A stretch of DNA of 64,000 bases from Anisodus tanguticus (Eukaryota > Streptophyta > Magnoliopsida > Solanales > Solanaceae): NCBI GenBank assembly GCA_034509755.1, contig CM067543.1, forward strand, positions 51,144,653 through 51,208,652, in the 5' to 3' direction. The translations under genes were made by a program, and so were the position numbers. The notes beneath the pieces were generated by a model that was not told where the DNA came from, did no database searches, and was given only the letters and a program-made list of their open reading frames with translations. Shown here one piece after another: positions 32,381 to 44,300 of the stretch. The stretch's first letter is position 1. Every line of letters starts with the position of its first letter.

Positions 32381-33882
32381 TTAAAATATTGAGGTATGAA
32401 TCCGTTCTTTTTTTTTTTTAAGTTTCTCATAACCTTTTGTGATCACAGGACTGGGGCTGGCATCAAAACTGAAACTAGCTGCGCAAGTTCCGGGCCCAGA
32501 AGACATCGAAGTGAAGATCTGAAAATACGTGTTGCACTATTTTTCTTGGCCAACTTTTTTCCCGAATAGGTTTTTGCCGGAAAAGCTTTTAATGAGGCAA
32601 TAACAGAAAAACGTATTACTTAGAAGAGCTAAACATGAAAGTACAAACGCGAAGGGAAATGACATTTTCTTGGCTACAGAGGCCGATGGCCATCACCTTT
32701 TTTACTTTTTAGTTTTATCGAAAAACATGCATGTATTCGGGTCTGAGTGTCGAGCACAATATATATGAATATGTTTGCTTAAAGGCGTCCTACACTATAA
32801 TGTTATTGGTACGGATGCATCCTCCCAAACTAGATAATATCCATCTCAAACACACGACACAACCTATGTGCCTCAAAGCATGAAGGAAACATAACCTTAT
32901 GCCAATATAAGACGAGGTCAAGACGTCCTCCTCGTCGCCATCGAACAAAGAGGGCCCCTCATTTTATTATAAAATGGACGATTTAAATTCCCAATCGTAA
33001 AATACATGGCTATAAGTAATATTTCCGGATAGGGGGAAGCGATTGCTCAAAATCCCGCATACGTTGCGAAGAAATAAAAATGCAAATCGTGGAACTTAAA
33101 CACAAGCATTCAAATTCGCCATAGAGCAGTCCTGATGAGGGGGTCCTTGGGTGGAAGGATCCCTAGGGTTGAACTGCTCCACTTTACAGGATCGGGTAAT
33201 TCATACACCCGGCCGCAAAGAATACCAACATAATTAGAGTAACAAGCGATGATCAAAATACCTCTTTCAGGGGACTTAGGCAATTGAGAAGTTAGGCGGA
33301 AACACTGTCATATGAAAGTATTCGATAAAAAAGGCCCAAAAACACAGGCAATACCAATAACCCAAAACAAATTGTCTTCTAGAAAAGGCTAACAAACATA
33401 TATAAAAACATTTAAAAACTCCATGCATGTAGTACAATGGTCAAGCTTCAGTAACTAGGGATTTAGAGTTCCTAACGGGGGCATGCATCTCTAGGGTCAC
33501 AATAACCGGTGGATCCTCCGAAAGGGTCATCTCTGCACCATCTCCTCCCATTTACGGAGCTATAAAGGGGCTTCCGGAATGGGTTACCTCCTATTTGTCT
33601 TCCCCGCTCCCGCTCTCAGCTGTGGGAACCTCAAGGGAATGCCTTCATGCTCAGACACGGTCTCCCCTTCGCCATAACGAGACTAACTTTCATTATCGGA
33701 AGACGGAGCAAGATCCACATATGAGGCACGCACGGGCAAAACCTTATGCTATCTTCTACCCTCAAAGCATCGACCAGGGCTACTTCAACATTTATCGAGC
33801 CTTCTCGAACCTCCTGGAGAATTGTCGACGAGCCTGGTACACATCATGAGTCTTTTTTTAGGATAAAGTATAGCTTCAACTG

Positions 33883-36174
33883 CTAAATTTTGGCATCTAT
33901 GTCGAACATATCAACCTTCCGCAGAGCCGCCCAAAGGGAAGTATTGCTCTTGATTAGATTTTGATTACACTTGACATGTCTATCATAGCGAGTCAACATG
34001 CCCTCGTATCTTCCCTCCAGTACGCTTAGAGCTCTTTCAGCAGAAGCCTTGTCCCTTTGACAAGCCTCGAGCTCGACCCCCATGATCCGAATTTGCTCAG
34101 CCATGTCCATTTCCCTCTGAACTATATTGGCAAAATGCTCCTGATGCTCGGCCTACTTTATTTGAAGGTTCAGAACTCCTTATGAAATTTTGCAGCCTCC
34201 TCGCTATAAATCTTTTTCTCATGCTCTGACTGAGCTAACTTGGCTTCCAAATCCTACACGAAGATAAATTGGCTTTCCAGAACTGGGACTCATTCTTGAA
34301 GCGTCTAGTACTCCAACATCATTTCCCTTTATTCAATGAATTTCCGTTGAAAACCCTCCATAGTGAGAAGGCTCGCCTGATGAAGAGAGCAATTCGGAAA
34401 ATAAAATATTACGATACAAAAACATAGGAAGCAGGCTAGAAATACAAACAAAAGAATACATGTGCGGTCGCATGAGCTCTAGCATTAAGCAAACAGTCGC
34501 CAGAGACCCTCCCGATTTTCTCCTTATCCCTCTCACTCGCTAAAGGCCCCAAGTAGATATCCACCCTACTAGCCTCGAAAAAGGTTACATTTCCGAGGTA
34601 CAGTCAAAGTAACTTGCTGGCAAGATGTGGGATTGCAGATCGGGGTAGGATAAGTATCCACCAGCCACAACCCATGGGAGCTTTGCGGACCCCAATTACA
34701 CGCTTTATCATTGGGACCCCCGAACAGCCCCTAGGCATGGCACCGTGAGGGGTGGGGACTCACATTTGAGAAACAAGAGCAGATGGAGTCCGTGATGATG
34801 ATGAGACACAAGGAATATGAGCAGGGCCCGGAGCCGTACCATAAACATGGGCAGGAGCAAGGGAAGAAGGATTGTAGAAGTTCATCTTATTAGACAGATC
34901 CATTTCTCTAAAAAAAAAACCAATAGCATCAGCATTGGGTCTACTGACTCTTCAATGAGTACACTCCAAGCAGGATCCTCTTCTTCACTGGCCTCAGATG
35001 CCAAATCGATGGCTACTGGAGGAGTAACTTGAGTAGCTGAGGGCGGTCTTGGACGTCTCGCTCCTCAGCACCCGGTCTGATCCTTTTAGCCTGAGGAGGA
35101 GAAGAAGGGGAAAATGATCTTTTGACTCCATCAGAGTTCACAGCCTCTGAGCCCCGGCCCAACTGAGTAACAACTTTTTCAATTTACTGAACGGCCGCAT
35201 CCAAATCCTCAGGAACCTCCACATGTTCCCGGACTGATGCTCCATTCGGAATACCGTGATTTTTCCCTTTCCAATTATGATTCGGTACGATCTCCTCACG
35301 TCCAGATGGAAGATGGTGCGTAGTCCAGGATCTTCTGGACCCATCGGGCTAAACTCGACACGGGCTCCGGTGTCCATGCTATGGTTGATGGAGGAAAAAG
35401 GAAAGGTAAAATAATAAAGGTAGGCTTGAGCAGAGTACTTATGATTAAAATTTCATCGCTCCGGGATAGACGCCTCTAGGGGCTTGAGTCACAATAACGA
35501 CATATATCTCCGTCCATCCGCGATCAGAGTCCTCATCAGTACTAACAATCAGTGCGTTTTGGCCACGGTGGGATAGCTAAATAACTCCCGCTCTGAAAAT
35601 TTTAGAAGAATATATGTGAATTAATTGGGTGAGGGTAAATTCCTCTCCCACTTGAGAAGAAAGGTATCGGAGACATGCAACCGTCCTCCAAAAGGCCTGA
35701 CCAACTTGTGCCAGGCACACTTTATATTTCTGGAAGATTACCAAAATCACAGGATCGATAAGTTTGCCCAGCCGCAAGGAAAACGGGTATGTATCACGAA
35801 AGAGTATCCCTGCCGATAATAAGTAATATTCTCTCATTTCCTAGGGAGAAGCACTTCTATGTTGTTCCAATTGCAGTCTACCTGCACCCGTCTAAAATAA
35901 CGGGCGGTCACAACAGATTTGTATGAGCTTGATGGCCGGGATCAGTCTGAATCCATAGAGACCGGGCACTTCCAGATATCCTTAGAGAATACCATCTACC
36001 AGAGAAACATGCATCGGTCAGTTGAGCGAAAGAGGAAGCCCTAGATTTCTTCTTCCTCGACACCCCACTTGTTGATAGAAAAGAGTCCAAGATGGGTACC
36101 TTATGGATGGGGACGTATGAAGGGCCCCGAGCCCTTGCGTTGGCGCTGCTGGAAACCGAAGAATTTGAAGACAT
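33883..36174 (-). pseudogene. Antisense additional ORF of the Tat Gypsy element, broken
   Basis: Opposite in strand to gag-pol. A start region (36174, MSSNSSVSSSANARAR) is followed by pieces that recall a protein often annotated as a plant transposon protein in Tat elements. One has PFSLRLGKLIDPVI then YKVCLAQVGQAFWRTVACL (35577-35837); one lies at 35138-35377; a last piece, predicted coiled coil, has EQIRIMGVELEACQRDKA (33883-34110). Stops separate the pieces. Tat-lineage elements are known to carry extra ORFs in this place, sometimes antisense; the function is unknown. Confidence 0.65.
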
Positions 36175-36581
36175 GACAGTAAAAATTTGGTTGAGGAAGA
36201 GAATGGAATAACGATTATTTGTTTAAAACTTTTTGAGGGGTGAAGCATCTGAGGAGCAAAATGAATGAGAGGAATCCTTATGGGGAAGATGGTATTTAGA
36301 AAGGATAAAGAAGGGGTAACATTTGGAAAGAAAATTAAGTCATCATTACGGCGTCCCTTCCCTAGAAAGAATGTCAACGGATGTGTGATTTATGTAAGGT
36401 GGATGATACATGGGTAGGATAGTATTAAATGCAAAGGGATAGCGTACGAAAGAAGACGGACAACTGAATCGGTGCACTATTTCCAAAGGACGCCGTGTTA
36501 CAAGCAAAAATTGACGGTTGACAAGCTCTTCTACTTCCCGGTCCCTCGAAGCTCGAAGATCTTTGAAAGTGGGGGACTATC

Positions 36582-37139
36582 TATATTGGGTAGAAATGCA
36601 TCCAGATGCATTAAGCGTATTCAGGAAGTTTCATGGTTCCGAAAACCCCAACATCCCCAAAGGATCTCCACAACTGTCATTCACTCCCAACAACTCCGTC
36701 ACATCATTCTTGCTAGATCAGAGTGTCGTGACGCGTGTGAGTGCAGTGATGTTAGTATGCTAACGTCGCCACACCTTTTTGGGGTCATAATAGTCTAAGT
36801 TTTGTCCTATATATGAAAGACTTAGAAGAAAAGGAAGACACATTGTATTCTCTCTAAGCTCACATTTGTAATTGAGATCTCTCTCAAGCTATTACACCAT
36901 TCTCAACTTTGACTCTTGTTTGATTCATAGCTTATTTTTAGATCTAACCTATTAGTTTTATTTATTTGCTTATTATTATATTTTTACTTACATTTTTAAT
37001 TTCACATATCCGTAACCTAGCTATCAATCCCGGGCTCAATCAAGAGGGTCTTCGGATCGGATACAACCTACTTGTCTTTAAATCCTTGAATACAAATATC
37101 TAATTGTATTTTTAGTTAGAATCATTTTCATTGAAAATA
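36582..37139 (+). repeat. 3' LTR of the Gypsy element
   Basis: Begins TATATTGGGTAGAAATGC and ends TTGAAAATA. The canonical TG and CA ends have mutated to TA and TA (G-to-A and C-to-T). Preceded by the polypurine tract and followed by GGTCC. Confidence 0.92.
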
Positions 37140-37413
37140 GGTCCATTATTTCAACTTCAAGCTTGAAGCAGAGAATTTGAAGTTTGGAAATAATGATTTC
37201 CTTTCAGGTGAAATAATGATTTCCAGTTTGAAATAGTGGTTTCCTTTCAGGTGAAATAATGATTTCCTTTGAAAAACTCAAAAACATCCTTTCTGGTTAA
37301 ATTCCAAGAATTTTCATCATGTCCTTTTTGAGAAAAGGTGTTTTAACTTTTGTCCTTATTTCAAAAAGTTAAGCAAATATTGTCATTCGTCAGAACTTTC
37401 TAATATCTTCATT

Positions 37414-37665
37414 TGTGAAGGGAAAAGTCCTGAAGGCGAAACTCCCACCTGTACCAGAAGCCCCTTGGTCATGTGGGATGTAAATCGAGAGATATGCGCG
37501 AGTGGCAGCCCTGCAAGGGAGAGGACCAACGGGACACGAATCCAGCAACATCCCTTGCAATATTTCAGCAAAGACTGTCACCACACGGATTCGAACTCGC
37601 GACGTCGGAATGGTTGTACCCCAATCACCTTGCCACTTACCAACTCGCCTGTGTCCCTGGGGACG
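37414..37665 (-). mobile_element. Full-length tRNA-derived SINE
   Basis: Perfect 14-bp target duplication CTAATATCTTCATT (37400-37413 and 37666-37679). On the minus strand the 5' end carries an A-box-like GGCGAGTTGGTAAGTGG and a B box GAGTTCGAATCC, the polymerase III promoter of tRNA-derived SINEs. The element is 252 bp. It lies 270 bp outside the Gypsy 3' LTR. Confidence 0.88.
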
Positions 37666-37679
37666 CTAATATCTTCATT

Positions 37680-38407
37680 CTTGTCCTCCATCTTCTTTGT
37701 ATGCGCTCTAAAAAAATTAATAGAGTACTCGTTGTTTATTTGTGATTGGTTCAATATAGAAATTTTAAGAACGCTATTACTGAATTTTAATGAGCTTGAT
37801 TGTTGAAGAATACAAAATGAATCTATTACTTTTTGAATGTTTGGATTGAATCTAACCATTGTGAATAATTGAGATTGATATAAAAGTTTGGATATCAAAT
37901 TTGGAGTTATTTGGATCAATTTTGAAGCAAAAACGTGTTGATGAATTTTTTGTGCAAGTCCCGGTAATCAATCAAGACTTGTGAACAATTTATTTCAAAA
38001 TTATTACACAATTTGCATACTAAAGTCTTGGTGATCTGCTACGAATTCTAGCGATTTGCAAGGACTTACAGTTAAACTTTAATCCACAAACTCTAAATTT
38101 TGACCTATAAGTTATTTTTGCTAAACTTATTTAAACGGGATAAAAACTTAAATAGTGGCATAAAAATATCCTATTTGTGCAAATTACTCTTGAAATTTAC
38201 GTCCAAACACAAATACCTTTTCCAACTTAAATTTTTCTTCTTCCAGATTTCAAATGCCCAAATACTTTCTTAATGTTGTAAAATCAAATTACAAGAGTAA
38301 CAATATTAAAGGATGAAAGGAATAGAAATAAAGATAAAAGATGAGAGCTTTCTTATTTATTCAAGTGTAATTCATATCACATTTCATGCCTCCATTTATA
38401 CTATTAC
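37680..38407. other. No gene seen
   Basis: AT-rich spacer between a SINE and the palindromic element. No supported feature. Confidence 0.4.
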
Positions 38408-39099
38408 TGTCAAATTAGGCATTGGACCTAACTTATATAAAAAAAGCTAGCTTAAAGGGAGGAGGATTGCTCAAGCCTTATAAGTAGTACATGGATCTCA
38501 ATCCTCACCGATGTAGTATATTTCTCTTCAACATCCCCCTTCACGCCAAGATCCGGACATTCTTTTTATCTGAGGTTTCACTGTACGGTCTGGAGCGTGC
38601 ACATTTATGAATCCAGGGTATTTCCACCCTTTTAATTGATCCGGGGGCATTTCACCACATCTTCTTGGGGGTCACATCGGATGAGCCTGACTCTAATACC
38701 ATATCAAATTAGTCATTGCGCCTAACTCGTAGCCCAAGAGCTAGCTTTTTGGTTGTGAGTTAGGCCCAATGCCTAATTTAAAGGCCTAGTATCTAATTTG
38801 ATATAGTATCAGAGCCAGACCCATCCGATGTGGTCCCCCGGATTGAGGGAGGTGAAATGCCCTCGGACCAATTGAAAGGGGTGAAAAATATCACGGGTCC
38901 ATGAATGTGCAGGCTCCAGACAGGACAGTGAAACCTCCAGATAAAAGAATGTCTGGATCTGGGCGTGAGGGGGATGTTGAAGAGAAATATAGACATTGGT
39001 GAGGGATGAGATCCATGGACTTCTTATAAGGCTTGGACAATTCTCATCTCTTTGAGCTAGCTTTTGGGGTATGAGTTAGATCCAACGCCCAATTTGACA
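38408..39099. mobile_element. Palindromic TRIM-like retroelement (inverted dimer)
   Basis: Outer ends TGTCAAATTAGG and CCCAATTTGACA are flanked by a perfect 5-bp duplication ATTAC. Each half has a ~125-bp LTR-like end (38408-38533 inverted; 38975-39099 direct, TGTTGAAGAG...TTTGACA), a polypurine-like GCGTGAGGGGGA beside it, a short internal part, and a tRNA-Met-type primer-binding site (right half ATAGTATCAGAGCC at about 38802; left half its complement near 38693). The two halves meet head to head near 38735 around AGCTAGCT. No protein is encoded. Confidence 0.75.
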
Positions 39100-39504
39100 A
39101 TTACATAGAGGTAGAATTACAAAAGGATGTCGTAAACAAGACATTAATCATTGACTTAATGGTGAAAGATCATGAATGAAGTTATGAAGGTGTGGGAGGT
39201 TATGACATTAAGAATTTGACAACATGAATGAGGTGGGACAAAATGATGAAGAGTAGTGTGTGTGGGGGAGGGACTACATGAACATCCACATTAATATATT
39301 TCATAACACTTAAATAATATATTGCAGCAAAGTCATAAAATTAATAATTTTCACACGAATGAAAAGAATCAAACTATGCATTATAGTATAAAATAATAAG
39401 AAATTCTTCAATTAGCCTAACGTCACAACACACGAGGAAAACTACCCCTGATTTTTCTTCATAATTCTTTATATTTCCCGTGGGTTTGGAAGGTGGGCCA
39501 AAAA
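39100..39504. other. No gene seen
   Basis: Spacer without a supported gene or bounded repeat. Confidence 0.4.
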
Positions 39505-39830
39505 AAGGACAATTCGCCTCTTCGGGTGGTATTTAATTTTTGTACTTTGTCTAAAAACTTTTGGGTTCTGGGTTCAATTCTCAACTTAGTTAAAAAAATT
39601 TAAAAAATTCGCAAAATATAATTTGGATTCGCAAGACAGAGTTTGCCTTCAGGCATAAGACAAACTCTGCCTTATAAAATAGAGTTTGTTGTCTTGCGAA
39701 TTCAAACTATGCTGATTAAGCGGGGGGTTCGAACCCAAAACCCAAATTTTTTAGCCAAAGGATAAAAATAAAAAATTAACAATTTGAGGGGGAAAAATTA
39801 AAAATTAGTGCTTTTGAAAGGCAATCCGCA
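39505..39830. repeat. Foldback MITE-like repeat
   Basis: The left part (TTTTTGTACTTTGTCTAAAA, TTTTGGGTTCTGGGTTCAAT) and right part (GGGTTCGAACCCAAAACCCA, TTTAGCCAAAGGATAAAAAT) are inverted copies around an inner palindrome of AATTCGCAAGACAGAGTTTG and its complement. Ends are approximate. Confidence 0.6.
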
Positions 39831-41395
39831 CAAAAAGAATGCCAAAAAAATAAATAAATTAAAACGAGATATTCAAACATTGCTAAGTTGGATATATAGG
39901 TGAACCATCACTTAAATCCCACTTTCAACAATTACAACATTTCAAGAATGTTGAGCCCTCCATCTTCCTTGGAAAAGAAATTATACTAACCTTTGGGTCC
40001 CCTAGGTAGTTGAAATTGTCAAACTTTCTCCAATGCAATAATATCCACATTAATTTTCACACACAAGATAGTAGTATATCACGTTCATCAGAAGATTACA
40101 TAATCAATCTTTTCTTAATGTTTCAATTTTATAACCAAGAACCTGGATTGTATTTTCCATCATTTACAATAAGTATAGGGTCCCAAGTATTGCTATAATT
40201 AATAATGTATTAATTGCATTCATTACTCAAAATAAAATAATCAAATCATACATGGTTCTTCTTCAAACTATCATGAGAGATATTTGATTTAAATTTGTTA
40301 AAGAAGTACGAATTTAGTTCTGATGCAGCTTGGAAATGAAGAAAAAAAGAAATTTTACAATTTTGATATGAGAATGAATAAAATTCAATAAGTATACATG
40401 AAATTAAATCGTAAAACAAGGACTATAAACTTTAATAGTCTTGATGTTTTTATTTTTAAAACTATTAATTAAGGAGATGTCCTGATAGCTACATGAAATA
40501 AGAAAAATATCACCAAATTGTATTGTGATGAATGTGATCCTTTCATTCTTAATCAGATGTTTTAAATTCGAATTTTGTGGATAAATTCTCGATAGAGAAA
40601 ACTATCTCTTTATGGACTCTATGTAACACGAATTTGAATTAGTCAGGTTAGTAAATTTCGGAAACCAGATGATTATAAAAGAAAACATATGGAGAATCAT
40701 TTGGGTCTTCCATTCAATGGACGGAGCGTAAAAAGTAGTTCGCTAATTTTGTAATTGTGCACCAAATAATTAGAGGACGAATGGTTTGAAATTGAAGACC
40801 ATTGAAAGTGCTGTGGGTCAAATTAGAAATATGGTTGAACTAAGTAGCTTAAGTATTAACAATTCTTTATCTTTATCAGAATGTTACATCAAATCGTTAC
40901 CAGTTTTCAATGTTATATTTTTCTTTCAAATGTTTTTAAATTTTGTTTAATAATATTTTCATGACTATATTTATAGTACTTTGGACTAAATTAAGCATGG
41001 AATAATTATATGTATCCTATGCATAAGACCCTGATTAGAAATACTAAAATATTAAGGTTTTGTGTGCTTTTCCATTTATATTTTGTGGTAGAATTTTTTT
41101 TTAAGATAAGAGGGAAGATATTCCCTTAACACTAATATCCAGAAGATGAATCTGGATATTTCTCGATCAATAAGGACTTTTCCATTATGAATATCATTCT
41201 CATTTTAACAACAGAAACGTCCGAAATTTGTATAATAAGCCATTATAAAAGCCACGGTAAATGACTTATTTTACCACCCGCGCAAATCAGTGGTGTTTTA
41301 ACCTGGAAAGTTATATGTCAGGGGCTAACAAAAATAAAACATAATTTAAATATGAAACTATCAAAAACGTAAGAATTTAAAAAATGTTTTAGCCA
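39831..41395. other. No gene seen
   Basis: A 1.5-kb AT-rich region. Only short random frames; no RNA gene, LTR or clear repeat recognised. No LTR of the neighbouring minus-strand Copia element was found here. Confidence 0.4.
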
Positions 41396-44300
41396 TTAAT
41401 GATAGCTGAAAGATAGAATAAAGAGCGTCGCGGTAGTCCCTTTGTGAAGATGTCTACGCATGCGATAAGAGGAAGGCACGTGTAAAATTTTGACCGACCA
41501 CGGCAACCTTCTCTCGCACAAAGTGGATATCCATCTCAATATGCTTAGTCCGTGATGTTGGACCGGATTATGAGACACATAGATGGCGATATGTTGTCAC
41601 AATAGACTATAGACGCCTTGCGGAGTGGACACTTTGGAGCTCTAAAAGAAGATTTCGGAGCCAACGGATCTCGGCAACTACATTAGCAACACCGCGATAT
41701 TCGCCAAAGCACTCGAACGGGATAGTGTGGCCTCGCCTCTTGGCGGACCATGAGATAAGATTATCCCCAAGAAATACACGGTACACGAGGTGGAGCGACG
41801 TGTGTCCGGGCATCCCGCCCAATCCGCATCCGTGTAGGCAAGTAACTTTGTTGGGGCGAGAGGGGTATAAGTGTAATCCAAAGTCTAGTGTGCCCTTAAC
41901 GTATCGATAATACGTTTGAGGGCGGCAAAATGGGACTCTCGGGGGTCGTGCATGAACGGACACACTGTTTGAACGGCATATGTAATATCGGGCCTAGTGA
42001 ATGTAAGATGCGAAGAGCACCTGCTAGACTCGATATAGAGTGGGATCGAAACGGCGCACCGTCATTGGCACTAAGCTTGGATTTGGAGTCCACCGGAGTT
42101 GGCATAATTTTACAATTTGCCATCTTGGCCCGTACACTATCTCTTCGCATACTTACGCCGACATAAGAACATAGTGGTGCATGAGATCTGGTTACCGATA
42201 TACCCAAAAAATAACTTAGCTTGCCCAAGTCGGTCATAGCAAATTCGGTTTTGAGTAGAGCAATGATTTCATTCTTCAAACCGTCGGATGAGGCGGTAAG
42301 AACAATGTCATCGACATATAATAGCAAATATGCGATCTTTTACGCTACCTCGGTGAAAAGTGAAGAGAGTTATCACACCTGCTACATACAAAACCAATCG
42401 CAAAAGATACCGGCAAAACGATCATACCAAGCGCGGGGTGCTGTTTCGACCATACAATGACTTTCGAGACGACACAAAAACGCGGAGCTCTTGGATGAAC
42501 AAAGCCGGAGGTGATGCATGTACACGATCTCTTTCAAATCCCCATGAAGGAATGCATTCTTGACATCAAGGTGATGAATTGGCCAATGCATGCCCATAGC
42601 AATGCGACCGAAACGATCCGAATAGTGGCCGGTTTAACAACCGGACTGAATGTCTCACCCCAATCAATACCCTCCTGCTGATTAGTGCCATTGGCGACTA
42701 GTCTTGCCTTATACCTCTCTAAGTCACCACTGGCTCTGAACTTGTGCCGAAATAGCCACATACACCGGATAATATTCACACCTTCGGGTCTAGGTACCAA
42801 ATCCCAAGTGTTCTGCTTGGTTAAAGCGTTAAATTCCTCGCACATGGCCGCATTCCAATTTGGGTCCAGTTTTGCTAGTTTTGGATTTTGTGGAATGGGT
42901 GATAAGGTTTGTGTGGAGAGATTGAAGTGAACCTTGGGTTTGAAGATCCCGTGTTGTGCACGAGTCTCCATACGATGAGACGGCAGTGGCGGTGGATCGG
43001 GGCTGGGAGGTTGTTGGTCCACCGTTTCGGACCGGTGGGCGACGGTTCAGTGGACCGGTTTCGGTGACTCGGCCGGGGGTTGTAGGGGTGAGCGAGGAGA
43101 GCTGTTGGGGTGGTGCTTGGACGACGGTGCGAAAGAGCTGTCGGAACAGGTGGGCTGCTTGTTGATATAGATTTTGGATGATCGGGGACGGACTTGGTTC
43201 ATCGAGAAAGATGTAATCGGTGGTCTGAAATTTCCGGAGATTTGAAAAAGGAAAGGTTGTCTCATCAAAGGTGACGTGACGGGAGACGATGATTTTGCAA
43301 GTAGCAATGTCATAGCACAAGTAGCCCCGATGATTAGGAGATAGACCAAGGAAGACACATGGCGAGTGCGAGGTGCAAGTTTGTGAGGTGCGGTGGAGGC
43401 CATGTTGGGGGTAGCATAAGCATCCAAAAATACGTAGGTGATCATATGATGGTAGCCTACGGTATAAGATTTCGGTAGGGGTCTTGTTTTGGAGTGTGCT
43501 AGTTGGTAAAATATTAAGAAGGGATTCTACCATTTTGACAAAGATAGACCCAAAAAGGCGGTGGTAGGCGGGCATGAAACGAAGTGTGCGAACCATGTTA
43601 TTGATGGTACGTATAATTCTTTCACCTTTCCGTTTTGGGAAGAAGTACGGGGACAAGAAAAACGGAAAACCATACCTTGTTTAGAACGAGAAATTGTGAA
43701 ATGTCGAGTTATTAAATTCACGTCCATTATCACATTGGAATGATTTGATAGATTTTTCAAATTGTGTTTTAATGAAGTTGTGAAACTCGAGGAATTTTGT
43801 AAAAACTTCAGATTTGAATTTCAGTGGGTAAATCCAGACAAAATGTGAAAAATCATCCAAGAATACGAGATAGAATTTATGACCCAAAGAGCTAGGGCAA
43901 TTTTTCCATTATTACATTTAATACGCTTAGAAGTCCTAAGAAAAGTAAAACCTGGGTCTCCGGGGTGTCCGAGTCTGTTGTGCCAAGTGGAGGGAGAGAT
44001 TGCCGCAAGGGATAGAGGTGCTTGCGGCCTGACAGCGGAAGATTGAGTGAATGGGTAGAGGTCTCCCACACTATTGTGGCGTGTAAGGATTTTTCCCGTA
44101 TTGAGTTCTTTCACAGAAAAACCAAAAGGGTCAAATTCGACAGACACAGAATTATTGCTAGTGAATTTTCTAACGAGAGATTAAGTTTTTAATGATGTTA
44201 GGTGTGTATAGGACGTGGTTTAGGGAGAAAGGCGGGTGTGTATGTTTGGTGTGTGTGTTACCGTAACCTTCAATTGGAATGCGATGACCATTGCCGACGG

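Larger units (their letters stand above)
27964..37139 (+). mobile_element. Tat-lineage Gypsy LTR retrotransposon, complete but inactive
   Basis: A 9.2-kb element with both LTRs, flanked by a perfect 5-bp target duplication GGTCC (27959-27963 and 37140-37144). Order: 5' LTR, primer-binding-like TTGACGTCGTCTGTAGGG (from 28527; probably decayed from a TGGCGCCGTC-type site), gag, protease, reverse transcriptase, RNase H, a long non-pol region with an antisense ORF, polypurine tract GAAAGTGGGGGAC (36565-36577), 3' LTR. The pol order and the antisense ORF between pol and 3' LTR fit the Tat lineage. Many stops and frameshifts, clear divergence between the LTRs and loss of integrase show it is old and dead. 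It sits 1.9 kb past the clathrin adaptor gene. Confidence 0.92.

Noticed and set aside
37414..37665. tRNA gene on the minus strand
   Set aside because: Same reason: polymerase III boxes within a 252-bp SINE with a perfect 14-bp target duplication.
39600..39740. A stable hairpin RNA (microRNA precursor) from the inverted repeats
   Set aside because: The palindrome is part of a larger foldback MITE-like repeat. Without small-RNA data a microRNA call is not justified.
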